48,997 nucleotides of DNA from Chromera velia (taxonomy: Eukaryota > Sar > Chromeraceae), in the NCBI GenBank assembly GCA_018398765.1, contig JAHBMJ010004416.1:30589-79585 (forward strand), in the 5' to 3' direction. Below the pieces are notes generated by a model, which was not told the origin of the DNA, did not search any database, and saw only the letters and a list, made by a program, of their open reading frames with translations. Position numbers and translations under genes: made by a program. This document shows, in pieces, positions 23,314 to 35,336 of the stretch. How positions within the stretch are numbered: the stretch's first letter is position 1; each line of letters begins with the position of its first letter.

Positions 23314-24240
23314 CCCTCCCCTCTTTGACGAGACGGGCAACCTCCAAAGGAGACGGCAAAATCCTTTTCGACGGCTAGACACGCCTTCCCTCCCGTGACC
23401 GGACACGTAGACGGATATTTGCTACAAGTTGAAGCAGGAAAACACAGTCTACACTCATCTGGGTACACTGGGAAGAACCCAGGATTGAGTTCTCACATTA
23501 AATACAGGGGACTTTCAGTATTCCGTCACCAACAGTTCCAGGCGATGGTTTTATACAGCGACCGCGCTTCATTCCATCAGTTTCACTTACAAGCTGGCAA
23601 TTTAACCTGGCGTTGATTCTGAAGGCGGAATCATTGATGAAGACCAGTAGATCAGTGACAGTGACTCACTGTGAATGGTATTAATACGTACGTCACGCCG
23701 GACCTCTCATATCCTCTCATGACCTCTCTGCATGCTGACATGCATCTCTGGCCCGGCCCGCGGCCTTCAAAAAGGGTATGCGCGCCTGCCCCGAACGGTG
23801 GGCCGGACCCCTGCATGACCGGCCCGCCGTCTCCGGATGTCTCCGAGACTCCGACCATGGTATAAACCATGGCGTAACAAAAATCGAATTATCACTCACT
23901 GACAGAGCAGAACGGGGAACGACACGGTTACCGTGCATGTGGGCCGGATAATTAACTATAAACTCTTTTTCAAGTAGCACTTTACGTGAAAGTCTCCGAA
24001 AGAGTATTAAAGAGCTTAAAACTTAAAACTATGTTGTAAAACAATTATAAAAAATTATTGAAATTAATAGAGAAAACCATTAAAAAATATAATTTAGACT
24101 AAAGTTAACTAGAGTCTAGAGTTATTTAGACTCTAGACAGTAGTGCATAGAATCGATCCTAGACATCGAACAGAATTACTTGGAATTACTGAAGAATTAA
24201 CGAAAGAAACCGCTCTGTTTCGGCGAATTTTCTTTCCTTG
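23314..24240. promoter_or_regulatory. Upstream region of the phospholipase gene
   Basis: No separate gene is seen. Notable sites: CAGTGACTCACTG, a 13-bp palindrome near 23656-23668; TGCATGC near 23727; a 7-bp stem CCATGGT/ACCATGG with loop ATAA at 23855-23872, which also creates TATAAA on the + strand; and a 10-bp stem CTAGAGTCTA/TAGACTCTAG at 24109-24136 in an AT-rich patch (23960-24200). Promoter function is inferred from position only. Confidence 0.4.
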
Positions 24241-25078
24241 CAGTTCCATCCATACACACTCTGTCTGGTGAATTCTCTCAAATGATAGATACATGCCGAT
24301 CCCCCTGTTGTCTCTGCTCCCACATCGACATATAGACACACGCACACATGCATACGGACTGACTGAGTGTCCCGCAATGACAAAGCGAGACTACGGAAAG
24401 ACAAATCAAGGGGTTCAAAGGAACAAACATACATCCATCCGACTGACCTATGTTCTCACTGCTTCATTTCTTTTGATCTGTTATCTTGCTGCCATCTAGG
24501 CTGTGATTGACATCGAGAAAGGTCCGGATGCTGGAATGGGTTCCTCGGCTCGTCCAGAAAACAACTTTAAACAAGGCACACCATTCGTCACAGACTGGCC
24601 CATACACGCCCACTTCCTTCCCAGACAGACCAGCCAGTGGGAATGAGATGAACGAAGACACACATGCACCTTCATACATCAGTCATGTGTTGCGGGCTTG
24701 AAGCAGAAAGACGGCAAACAGACGGAGACGGACGAAGAGAACGACATGCATGTGTACGTCTCGTCTGTCGTCTCGTTGAACAACGTGTAGGGTCCAGAAG
24801 CTTGACCACAGACGCGCACGCACCTTTTGAGAATGAAAGCGACACAGATGGCTTTCCAAGAGACAGAGATTGTGGAAGACAGAAAGTCAGGAAAAATGAA
24901 AGAACGGAAGGGAGAAGAAAAAAAAGAAAGAAAGGGACTGAGTGAAGCAATACAAAGCGCGCAAGAGAGGAAAAAAAAGAAAGAAAACAATGCACAGGGA
25001 GAGAACAGCACAAAAAAGGGGGAAAAAGAAAGAAAGATCGAAAGAAAGGAAGAAGAAAAAAAGAAAGGAAGAACGAGG

Positions 25079-25116
<38 letters not shown>

Positions 25117-25173
25117 AATACAGGGAAAGCAGTACAGCGCACGAAAGAAAGAAAGAAAGAAAGAAAGAAAGAA

Positions 25174-25217
<44 letters not shown>

Positions 25218-26463
25218 AAAACATACAAAGAATCGAAGCAATACAACGAAGGAAGGGCGGAAGGAAGGAAGAAAGGAAGGAAAAAGAAGGGGACAAAACA
25301 AAAAAAAGGTGATGAGTACCCTATGACCCCATTGGATTCCCTTCTGACAGAACACACATCGCATTCTAAGAAATGAAAGTTCGGATCGAAAGATGATCGA
25401 AGCTTTTGACAAAAATAAATAAAGAGAGAAAGAAAAAAAAAGAAACACATGAACGATCTTCTGCCTTTTTCTCCGTCTCTCACACCCACACAATCCTGAA
25501 AAGGGGCGTCCGATTCTGCTGCAGAACCTAAAAAGAACTGCATGGTGGAATTTTCCGTGCAGAAATAAACCAACAGAAAGAGAAAAAGCCCCCCCCTCAG
25601 GTCGCTTTGCAGGATGAAGAAAGAAAGGTGACGGTTGATGTCCTGAGACATGCTCGCTGACTTTGATCTGATGCAAGCGCTTATTCATTCCGTTCCTTGA
25701 TCAGAAAGGAAAAGAAAGAAAGGAAATATCTCTTGTCCCAGCCATCAATTCCTTCACCTACTCATTTTTTCTCGATAACCCATCTTCCCCAAGTGCATCG
25801 ATCCACTCTCAACCAAACGAAGATTTCCTTTCCAACACCTCCCACCCGAACGCTTCCTGTCCTTTGATGACTCGGTTCCCTTAATTCTCCCTCGATCTTG
25901 CACCTCATTTGCTTGTAGTGATTTGTCCTCCTTCACTCGTTGTCTTCAACAAGCGAAAAAGGAAAACCAGAAGCGGCCATCCTCCGATCTTCTTCGACGT
26001 ATATTCAATCTCTACCCCCTTCACCCCCCCTTAAATAGAATCATCCACTCACGGCGCCGCAGAGCAAGCAAGCAAGCATGAAAGAAAAAAAGAAGAAGTC
26101 GCACCTTTGATTCATTTACCTCCAGCCGGCCGTCCCTTCCCGTCACAACACCAACCACCTGTCTAGTAGATTGGAGCCAGAGTCAGACAGGCAGACACAG
26201 CAGCTGCCAAGATCGTGTCTTTTTCCTTTCCCTTCTTCCTTCCTTCTGCCCTTCTCTTCCTGTAGATCCTTCAACGAGTGCACACAACTCACCCCAAGTT
26301 CGCCACGCAAGAGGATGGAGGCACGGGGTTTTCAGTCAGCCGCCAAACGGTCTTCCTTTATGTCTATGGAATGCATCAGCACTTTCTCTTTCTCTCTTTT
26401 TCTTATCGTGCATGTACTCTTGAAGGTGGATCAACGAGCCTGGGCACTCACGCAGGCTCAGAC
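24241..26463. other. Intergenic region with polypurine tract
   Basis: I see no convincing gene. Positions 24890-25310 form a purine-rich strand with (GA)n at about 25080-25115 and (GAAA)n at about 25143-25220. The remainder is mixed CT-rich and AT-rich sequence without family similarity. Confidence 0.55.
24890..25310. repeat. Polypurine tract with (GA)n and (GAAA)n
   Basis: Over roughly 420 bp the + strand is almost entirely A and G. The reading frames through it are long only because purine-rich sequence contains few stops. Confidence 0.9.
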
Positions 26464-27597
26464 TCAGTTCTGCTGCCCCGCCCCCTCATCCCCTCCCCCC
26501 ATTGTCGGCCCATTCTTCGAGGTTGCCATGTACGGATTTGAATTCACATGTGCCAGTTCGTCAATGACCCTCTCCTTTGGTTCCCCTGTCGAACACTCAC
26601 ATTCCCTGAAGGCCCTTCCAACGATCCGGTAGTTGTCTCGACAGTTCCTGCAAGCAAGATGCAACGCGGCGGTTGTGAAATTGCATTAATCAAAAGTGTT
26701 TTCGATACCCTATCATTCTTACAATTATCATCAAAATGTTGATCCAGATTGTATACGGTGGTGTAGTAGGTGTCTTGGCAGTCTCTTTAAAACGAGAGTG
26801 AGCTCAGGAAAAAAGGGAGACGCGCACACAAGCAGAATAAAGAAGAAACACAACACATGCGTAGAGAGACTTGCATCTATATTGGTTCACACGCCTTGAT
26901 GCCAAGGAATACAGAGTCACACACACGGTCTGACACCGACACTGAGCCTGTAATTGCTGTCTTTCCTCTTTCCTGTTTCGTCTCAGGCAGAAGAACGGGC
27001 AGATAAAAAGACAAAAAAAAAATGCGAGCTGGCGATGCTCATGCACTTTTAAAGAATGGTGCAATTGAAGAGACTCATACCTACAGAGAGATCTTGACGC
27101 ACGCAAGGATCCTTGACGCACGCAAGGACACTTCAAAGAAATAGCCAGACTGACTTCTGCAGTGAAACGTTAACGAGGCCTTTCCCGTGGCACTTGCTGC
27201 AGCTGTTGGGCACTTCGAACTCGACAATGCCTCCCTTGACGGAAACGTTCCGCAACGGCTTGCCCTCACTCGATCCTGTGCCACCCCCGAGGGCAAAACA
27301 GAGCTCAGTGGGGAAAGAGACGGAGGGGAAGGACATTTGACGAATTTCACTGGGTTCGTGATGCGTCAGCCATTCGCATTCGTCAACATCAGCTGCCCCC
27401 GCAAAGTTGTCTATCTTTGCTCGCAAATCCTCCAAGCTTAGGGCGTCTGAAGATGATTCGGACCCCCACAGATCTGCAATGAAGTCCACGAGTTCGAGGT
27501 GGGTACGTGCAGAAAGTTTCAGTTTGAGTTGCTCGAGCGTGAACTTCTTTTCCTTTTCATTCAGTGGGCCTGTGCCCATCTTTTCGTCCGAGCTCAT
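26464..27597 (-). CDS. Small CxxCxGxG-motif protein, function unknown
   Basis: Minus-strand exons are 27597-27155 and 26647-26464. The phase 2 junction closes and gives 208 residues ending GAGQQN. Residues 10-75 are predicted helical and charged (FTLEQLKLKLSARTHLEL). The second half contains VEFEVP and then CSKCHGKG, which fits the CxxCxGxG pattern of DnaJ-type cysteine-rich domains, but only one copy is present. Exon 2 adds NCRDNY and ECEC, so a single zinc site is possible (inference). ATG 27597 is chosen because it starts the conserved-looking part; the frame is open further upstream. The donor is GTCAGT. I do not recognise the family. The gene is divergent from the one at 28358. Confidence 0.6.
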
Positions 27598-28357
27598 TCT
27601 GGTTCTGGCGTGCAATAATGTTCGATCGGCCCTGTCGGTTTTTTTTTTTTTGCGCGTTTGAAAGTTCGCTTTCGGTGGATTTATACACGTGTTACAACAA
27701 GGCCTGGGAGACGGGGAGACGTCGGGAAGTAAAAAACGTACAATCAAGTTCCACTATATTTAAGAACAGCTATCTAAGCTGACTCTGCAGGATGGTACAA
27801 GTGCTTGTTACAACCTACCCTGTGAGAGACAGGAGGTCATGCAGGTTGAAAAGTGTCTGAGTCTCACTCTCCATGGTGTCGAGACGACCGACACTGATTT
27901 TCAGATTTAGCGTGGACGTGTCTCAATCGCGCTGACGCGTGCGCAGCTAGCGTGTATCGCAGCAAATGCTGCAAATCTACTGCGCTGCCCTCCGAGACTC
28001 CCGCGGCGGTCCGACGGAAAGGCCCCAAAAAAATACTTTTTTGCATAAAGCTTTCCTTTTCGCTTAATTGCGCATGCATGCATGCGCATATGCCTTCGAT
28101 CCATCGTAATGCATGGACGCGGCGACCGATCCAAGTCACTAACTATGGCTAAAAATGCCCACTTTCTTTTTCTTTTGCATGCTGCCATGCATGCAGTTTA
28201 ACGATTGTCACGTACCGGATTGTGTCCTCTTCATTGAGGAAGCAACGACAGGGCTTCGTGCATACAGATCTAATCCAGGTCGATATGCGCAAGCAGTGAC
28301 GAGAGAAAGGGTAGCAAAACAGAAACGCCAAAGAAGGACAAAGATAGACGGATAGAA
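27598..28357. promoter_or_regulatory. Divergent promoter region with TGCATGC palindrome
   Basis: GCGCATGCATGCATGCGC at 28070-28087 is a perfect 18-bp palindrome containing overlapping TGCATGC words, and CATGCATGC recurs near 28187. A short open frame ends two bases before the ATG at 28358; it may be 5' UTR. TGCATGC is a known ApiAP2-type promoter word in apicomplexans; its use here is inferred. Confidence 0.5.
28070..28087. promoter_or_regulatory. 18-bp perfect palindrome with TGCATGC
   Basis: It lies about 270 bp before the ATG at 28358 and 470 bp before the ATG of the minus-strand gene at 27597. Confidence 0.6.
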
Positions 28358-28798
28358 ATGTTCGGCTTCCTAGGGTCTGGCGGGGCTAAGGGGAAGGGAC
28401 AGAACCCATCCGATGACGACCCTCACCCAACTGACCAGGACGGAAATGTGCTTGCAGTCCTTCAAGAGTCCAGCCCCTATGACATTCCAGACATTCAGGA
28501 AAAGACCCCTCAGGAAGTGTTTGAACAACTTCTTTTGCATTGGGAGAAAATGGACGAACTCCATTTCGAAGTACGAGAGAAAACTCTGGACAATCTATCT
28601 CCTATTGATGCAGACGCATTGGATTCCTATCATTCATTTATAGATGCACCCGAACACGACGAGCCGACCATCGTCAAGATGATGGGATTCGCCCTCAATC
28701 GTTTTTCAAGTCCAGTCTCAGATGCGGACCACGGAGACGATGGCGCAGCGCCTCCTGGCCCCAGTAAGGCGAAGGGAAGCAGTGCGCACCAACGATGA
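28358..28798 (+). CDS. Small acidic protein of unknown function
   Basis: A 146-codon frame starts MFGFLGSGGAKGKG. It is acidic in the middle (EEx-rich helices such as EVFEQLLLHWEKMDELHFEV) and ends in a low-complexity Gly/Ala/Ser/Lys tail (GPSKAKGSSAHQR). There are no transmembrane segments or signal peptide. The composition is more balanced than chance frames nearby. The ATG is preceded by GATAGAA and follows an upstream frame that stops just before it. No intron is needed. I do not recognise a family. The first residues (MFGFLGSG) could bind membrane weakly, but this is speculation. Confidence 0.6.
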   Translation: MFGFLGSGGAKGKGQNPSDDDPHPTDQDGNVLAVLQESSPYDIPDIQEKTPQEVFEQLLLHWEKMDELHFEVREKTLDNLSPIDADALDSYHSFIDAPEHDEPTIVKMMGFALNRFSSPVSDADHGDDGAAPPGPSKAKGSSAHQR

Positions 28799-29123
28799 GA
28801 CAGCCATTGCAACTCTGTGACGCTCGAATCGATGGTTGGGAAGAGGGAGCGGTCGTGGCAGTGCAATGAGGACGAAAACGAAATCTCATGCATGACCGAC
28901 TGATTACATGTAAATCGATGATCAGACTGTGGTCGAACTCACTTATCTTGGCAGGGACACATCGATGTGAATTGACCTTTCCTCTACAACACATTGGTTC
29001 AACCCTCTCTTTCCTTTGACGTCAAGTAGGAAGGTGTTGCCTTGCACTGCAAATAATGCCTAGTCTCGAATTTGCTTCTCCCCATAATTCTGCATGCTGC
29101 TCACAGTCTGTGTGTGCGTGTGC

Positions 29124-29189
<66 letters not shown>

Positions 29190-29199
29190 GGCGCTGTGT

Positions 29200-29230
<31 letters not shown>

Positions 29231-29240
29231 TGTGTGTGTG

Positions 29241-29271
<31 letters not shown>

Positions 29272-29359
29272 GTGTCTGTGTGTCTGTGTGTCTGTCTGTC
29301 TGTGTGGCTTTGTTCCCGTCAGCGTGTGTGCGTCTCTGGGTAGTTGTGTAGGTGTAGGT

Positions 29360-29408
<49 letters not shown>

Positions 29409-29445
29409 ACAGTGTGTGCCACAGTCAGTGTGTGTTCGTGTGTGT

Positions 29446-29481
<36 letters not shown>

Positions 29482-30840
29482 ATGCATGTGCATGCATGTG
29501 TATTTGTTTGTTGAGCTGCATACTGTCTGCAGTTGGCTACAGTTGGCTAGGCAGCTGGCTGTTTTACTAGCTGTTTTAGTGGATTCTTAAATGCATGGGT
29601 CATCATTTTCTTGTCCATGAAATTCTAGATTAAATGCAACTTGAAGACTGAACTAACATTGCATTTAATATCATTTATATATATCTATCACACTTTCTTA
29701 CATCTATATATAAATTTTTACCTGGATGGATAACGGTTAGATTTCGACGGTCACGGAAGTAGTGTCAGACACTTTATCAAACTGGGACGTCCAACTTCAT
29801 TAAAAAAAAAAGCCTAGAAAATTGCGTACCAAATTAAGTGATAAGGTCTTGGGGGGNGGGGGGGGGGGGAGATTCTTACATCTTAGTAACAGTGAATTTG
29901 AGTGAAATGATTTTTTTCTCTAGTTTTTTCTACGGCCCCCGATTTGTTTGAGTATACTAATCGGCGATTCATAAAACATTACTTGAATTAATTTACATAT
30001 CATTGATATCAATCATAGCAGGGGTAAAAAAACTTGGACGTAGAAGAAGGTGACAATTAAGGTGTCTAGCAAGGTGTGCGAAAACCCACTCTAGTCTCTA
30101 GGGCACCACTAAAATCACTTATAGTATTACTATCATATGATCACTATACCAGTGTGATACCAGTGATCATCATACCACATTCCCAGAAAAATTTGTAATT
30201 GTCTCTTAGACACTTCCTCTGTCTTCCTGGCTCTAGTCCTGGCTAGCACACTTGAAACGTGTACGGCTGAACAGACTAGTGGCCGGATTGATTTGATAGT
30301 GATCTAGATATTCATCAAGGTGCTCAATTGTCAGACCAGCCTCTGATCAGGTGCCAGACTAGATGGAAGATGAGTGCCTGATCGAAACACCAGCCGAAAC
30401 AAATGAATCATACACACTTATTACAAACGTGCGATGTGCGGAATCAAACGACGCATGGAATCGGATTCTTCTTCCTCATCATACTCAAACGCAGAGACAT
30501 GCAATCAGTCCACGCATGCAGTTTCGACTTCCCCATGTACCTGGCAGTATACTCAGCAAGAGGCTCTCCAGACTCAAAGATGCATTCGTTCGTCTCTCTC
30601 TCTTTTTACTTTTAACCCTGTAGGCCAAGGAGAGAAGTTCGAGTGGCAGGGGAGACGGCAAGATGGAGGCAAACGGAATAGGGAGGGCTTAAATGTGACT
30701 CCCTACACGCACACATGGAACTTCGTCCCGTCAAGAAATCGTTCGATTCGTTGGTTGATTTCGGGTGCAACCTCCCTCTTCTATGTGCATGCAGAATGAT
30801 TCTCCATCCATCCAGATCAAATACAGATGAGCTCTTCTTT
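28799..30840. other. Convergent intergenic region: microsatellite mosaic and AT-rich island
   Basis: No gene is supported. A long CT/TCTG/TG mosaic lies at 29110-29480, then an AT-rich stretch at about 29600-30360, with one undetermined base at 29857 inside a G run. The segment 30360-30840 has short open frames with no recognisable family. Confidence 0.6.
29110..29480. repeat. Mosaic (CT)n(TCTG)n(TG)n microsatellite array
   Basis: Blocks of CT, TCTG and TG alternate several times over about 370 bp, separated by short unique spacers. The Cys/Val- and Leu/Ser-rich reading frames here are artefacts of the repeats. Confidence 0.95.
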
Positions 30841-31953
<1,113 letters not shown>

Positions 31954-32155
31954 TCAGTGGAAGGGTACCAAAGCTCCAGGCCTTGAGCGTACCCTGCGGC
32001 CCTTCCTTGACCAGCGCAGGCTTACGCCTTTGCTCTTCCACATTCTTTCCATCTGGACGTGTTCGTTTCTTTCTTGTCCTTCCGTTTACGAGGCAACAGC
32101 AGCAGCAGCAGCAGCCAGGCCCAAACAGACAGACAGACAGACAGAAAGAGAGAAA

Positions 32156-32163
32156 NNNNNNNN
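32156..32163. other. Undetermined bases before a G homopolymer
   Basis: Eight Ns precede a run of 12 G. Together with the N at 29857, also in a G run, this indicates sequencing failure at poly-G. Frame-based statements across this point are unsafe. Confidence 0.9.
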
Positions 32164-32390
32164 GGGGGGGGGGGGTAGGGTGAGCGGGAGAAGGGAGGGG
32201 GGGAGAGAGATCCCTGAAAGAACACCACACGCGTATACATGGACAGAAAGTGGCAGGGCTTCGGCGACACGGCAGGACAAACAAAACTCGAAAGAGGTTA
32301 TTATGTTAATACTAGATCATCCCGCAGAGCAACTTTCTTTCTGATTGAATAAATCCAGAACCGAATGGACCGAAGGAAAGAAAACACCCC

Positions 32391-32456
32391 CTATCCAAAA
32401 TGTGAATGCGAACAGGAATCTGCCTATCCAAAATGTGAATGCGAACAGAAATCTGC
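32391..32456. repeat. 33-bp tandem repeat, two copies
   Basis: Two nearly identical copies start CTATCCAAAATGTGAATGCG at 32391 and 32424. The period is 33 bp, a multiple of three. It is located 3' of the HMG-box gene. Confidence 0.9.
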
Positions 32457-32604
32457 TCATGGATTTCTCACTTCAAGTTCGTTCTTTCCCCAGAATAAAA
32501 ATGCGCACAGAGAGGTTCTTGAGTTTGTTGCATACAGGTGAAGCCTCGTCCCCACTCAGGTGGATGGTGAGAAGAAAAAAAAAAGATAAATCGGGAGCTG
32601 CCTA

Positions 32605-33324
<720 letters not shown>

Positions 33325-33927
33325 TTACTACTCAACGCATACAGACTAAAGAGGAATTTCAGAGTCCTGGATGCAATGACAAAAAGAGAACCGACCAGGC
33401 TCGATGTAGAAGGAAATGCCAAAGCTGCAGTTTCAGCGGACACCGAGGAGATATTCAGGCCCAGCTTTTCTGATGCATCCGGTTGTCCAACTCAAGCACA
33501 CACCTGCCAGTGATCACCGATCTGAATTGTAGAAACAAGAGAGAGTCACGGAGAGGTCTGAGAACGTCTAAGTATGGCTGATCGAGTTTGACGATAGTTT
33601 GACGTAAGTGCCGTGGCCCCCGAGCCACGGTATCTGTAGCCCAAACTGAAAGGAAAAAAGTAAAGGTGGCTCATCCGAGCCCGAAAATTTTTTTCCGCCG
33701 TTTTTCGTGCTATATTAATATATAGCTCGGTCATGGCTCTGCCTGGCATCATTGCAGACTTGGAAGGCTTTTTCACGCAGCTTTTGAAACTGAAATTGAA
33801 ACACACTGCATGAGTGAAATGAATTGTTATTCTGGCGAACAGTCATTCTGTCTGTTTTCCCATGCCCAAGTTCCGCACCCGAGTTTCGCGCTCGAGTTTT
33901 TCCTTCACAAAAAGGCCAACTCGGGCG

Positions 33928-34134
33928 TGGTGAAACTTGGGTACGCCTAGGCGCGCCCAAGTTTTTAGTGGGCGACATGTGCTCGAGTTGCTCGTTGTCA
34001 GTGCTTGACTTAAAAGTTTTGGATTATTAATGCCTGAGTTGCGTCATGGTGATTCGCATTGGTGAAACTCGGGCGCGCCCAAGTTTTCAGTGGGCGGCAT
34101 GCGCTCGAGTTGCTCGTTGTCGGTGCTCGAGATC
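33928..34134. repeat. About 70-80 bp direct repeat inside the TIR element
   Basis: The segments 33928-34012 and 34060-34134 share GGTGAAACT, GGGCGCGCCCAAGTTTT-like and CTCGAGTTGCTCGTTGTC words. The first copy has a short extra insert. Confidence 0.75.
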
Positions 34135-34153
34135 TGGATTTTTGACTTTCCTG

Positions 34154-34375
34154 AACCTAACTACCACTTCAAAGTTGAAGCCGCATTTTTAGATAAGCTT
34201 GAAAGTCCGCGCCGCAGGCGCGGATCACTTACGATGTTTTGAAAGCCAAAGCTGCATATCTGGATGGTGTCTTGACTATGTATGCCGCAAGCATGGATGG
34301 TCTCTTGAAAAACGATGTCGCAGATAGAGATCATCTTGATTATATTTTTTTAAGTGACACTTAGGTTCAGGGAGG
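34154..34375. repeat. 222-bp direct repeat, copy 1, with hairpin
   Basis: It matches 34512-34733 over its whole length with a modest number of substitutions. It contains TCCGCGCCGCAGGCGCGGA (34206-34224), an 8-bp GC stem with a GCA loop. Confidence 0.9.
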
Positions 34376-34511
34376 TTCGTTGTGGTGCTTCTAGTCTTGT
34401 ACGCCCGAGTTGCTCAGTAGTTCTTGATGCTTGAGAGCTGCATGGGCTTTCACCAACTAATGCTTGAATAATTCTGATGTTTGATGTTTGCTTGAATAAT
34501 TGACCTCCTTA

Positions 34512-34733
34512 AATCTAACTACCACTTAAAAGTTGAAGCCGCATTTTTGGATAAGCTTGAAAGTCCGCGCCGCAGGCGCGGATCACTTACGGTATCTTAA
34601 AAGCCAAAGCCGCATATCTGGATGGTGTCTTGACCGTATATGCCGCAAGTATGGATGGTCTCTTGAAAAATGATGCTTAAGATAGAGATCATCTTAATTA
34701 TATTTTTTTAAGTGGCACTTAGGTTTAGGAAGG
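34512..34733. repeat. 222-bp direct repeat, copy 2, with hairpin
   Basis: Second copy, offset by 358 bp. The GC hairpin (34564-34582) is conserved without change while surrounding bases differ. Confidence 0.9.
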
Positions 34734-35336
34734 CTAAATAATTTTGTTACCTGTGCCCTCCTGGCAGAAAGAAGGAATGTTGCTCGGGAGCCCCGGAAGG
34801 TCTTTTCTTCACTGTTCCACACTGGAGCTGCCAGACATGCAAAAGCAGATCAACTCCGCGAAAAGACTTCACCCCGACATAGACCTGACAAAAAACACAA
34901 GCTGTATACTCCTAGGGGAGGGGTCACAGCACGGTCTCGGGCGCGCCTGAGATTTCGGAGATCCCGACGCGCCTGAGTTTTTGACGCCTGACGCCCGAGA
35001 AATGGGACCTCGGCGCCCGAGAAACTCGAGCGTGAAACTCGAGCGCGGCAGAATGACTGTCCGCCAGAATAACCTCTCTTCTCTGTCATCTTCTGTCGAC
35101 CTTGATCGCGACACGCGAGCAGTTTTGACGCAGCGTGTTAACACCTTCTGCACACATCTCGCCTGCCTTTTCACTTTGTTGCTGTGGAGGCTTACTTCTG
35201 TACCGGCAAGCTTTTAGCCGCGCCACGTCCATCCACTTCATCCCACTTTGCCGTCTCGTCTTCAGCAGAACAAAGGGGAAAAGAACCCGTAACAGTTTTC
35301 TGCGAACCTTCGCCGCTCGTAGTTTACTTTTAAAAA

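Larger units (their letters stand above)
33826..35073. mobile_element. 1.25-kb element with 25-bp terminal inverted repeats
   Basis: The left end (33826-33850) and the reverse complement of the right end (35049-35073) both begin GTTATTCTGGCG and match at 24 of 25 positions. Similarity continues inward as CGCGCTCGAGTTT-like words. There is no transposase frame, so this looks like a non-autonomous DNA element. No clear target duplication is visible. It contains two internal repeat families and fills most of the space between the HMG-box gene and SRP14. Confidence 0.75.

Noticed and set aside
24672-25688. Frame of more than 300 codons rich in Ser, Phe and Leu (minus strand) and Lys/Glu (plus strand)
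   Set aside because: It is produced by the polypurine tract; there is no conserved domain and the codon content simply mirrors GAAA repeats.
26171-26632. Plus-strand frame with a hydrophobic stretch near 26380
   Set aside because: It overlaps the better supported minus-strand exon 26464-26647 and has no recognisable domain.
29110-29480. Possible CRISPR-like or satellite array
   Set aside because: There are no conserved repeats with unique spacers of constant length; it is a microsatellite mosaic in a eukaryotic genome.
29056-29590. Overlapping Cys/Val, Leu/Ser and His/Thr frames
   Set aside because: All are translations of the CT/TCTG/TG mosaic.
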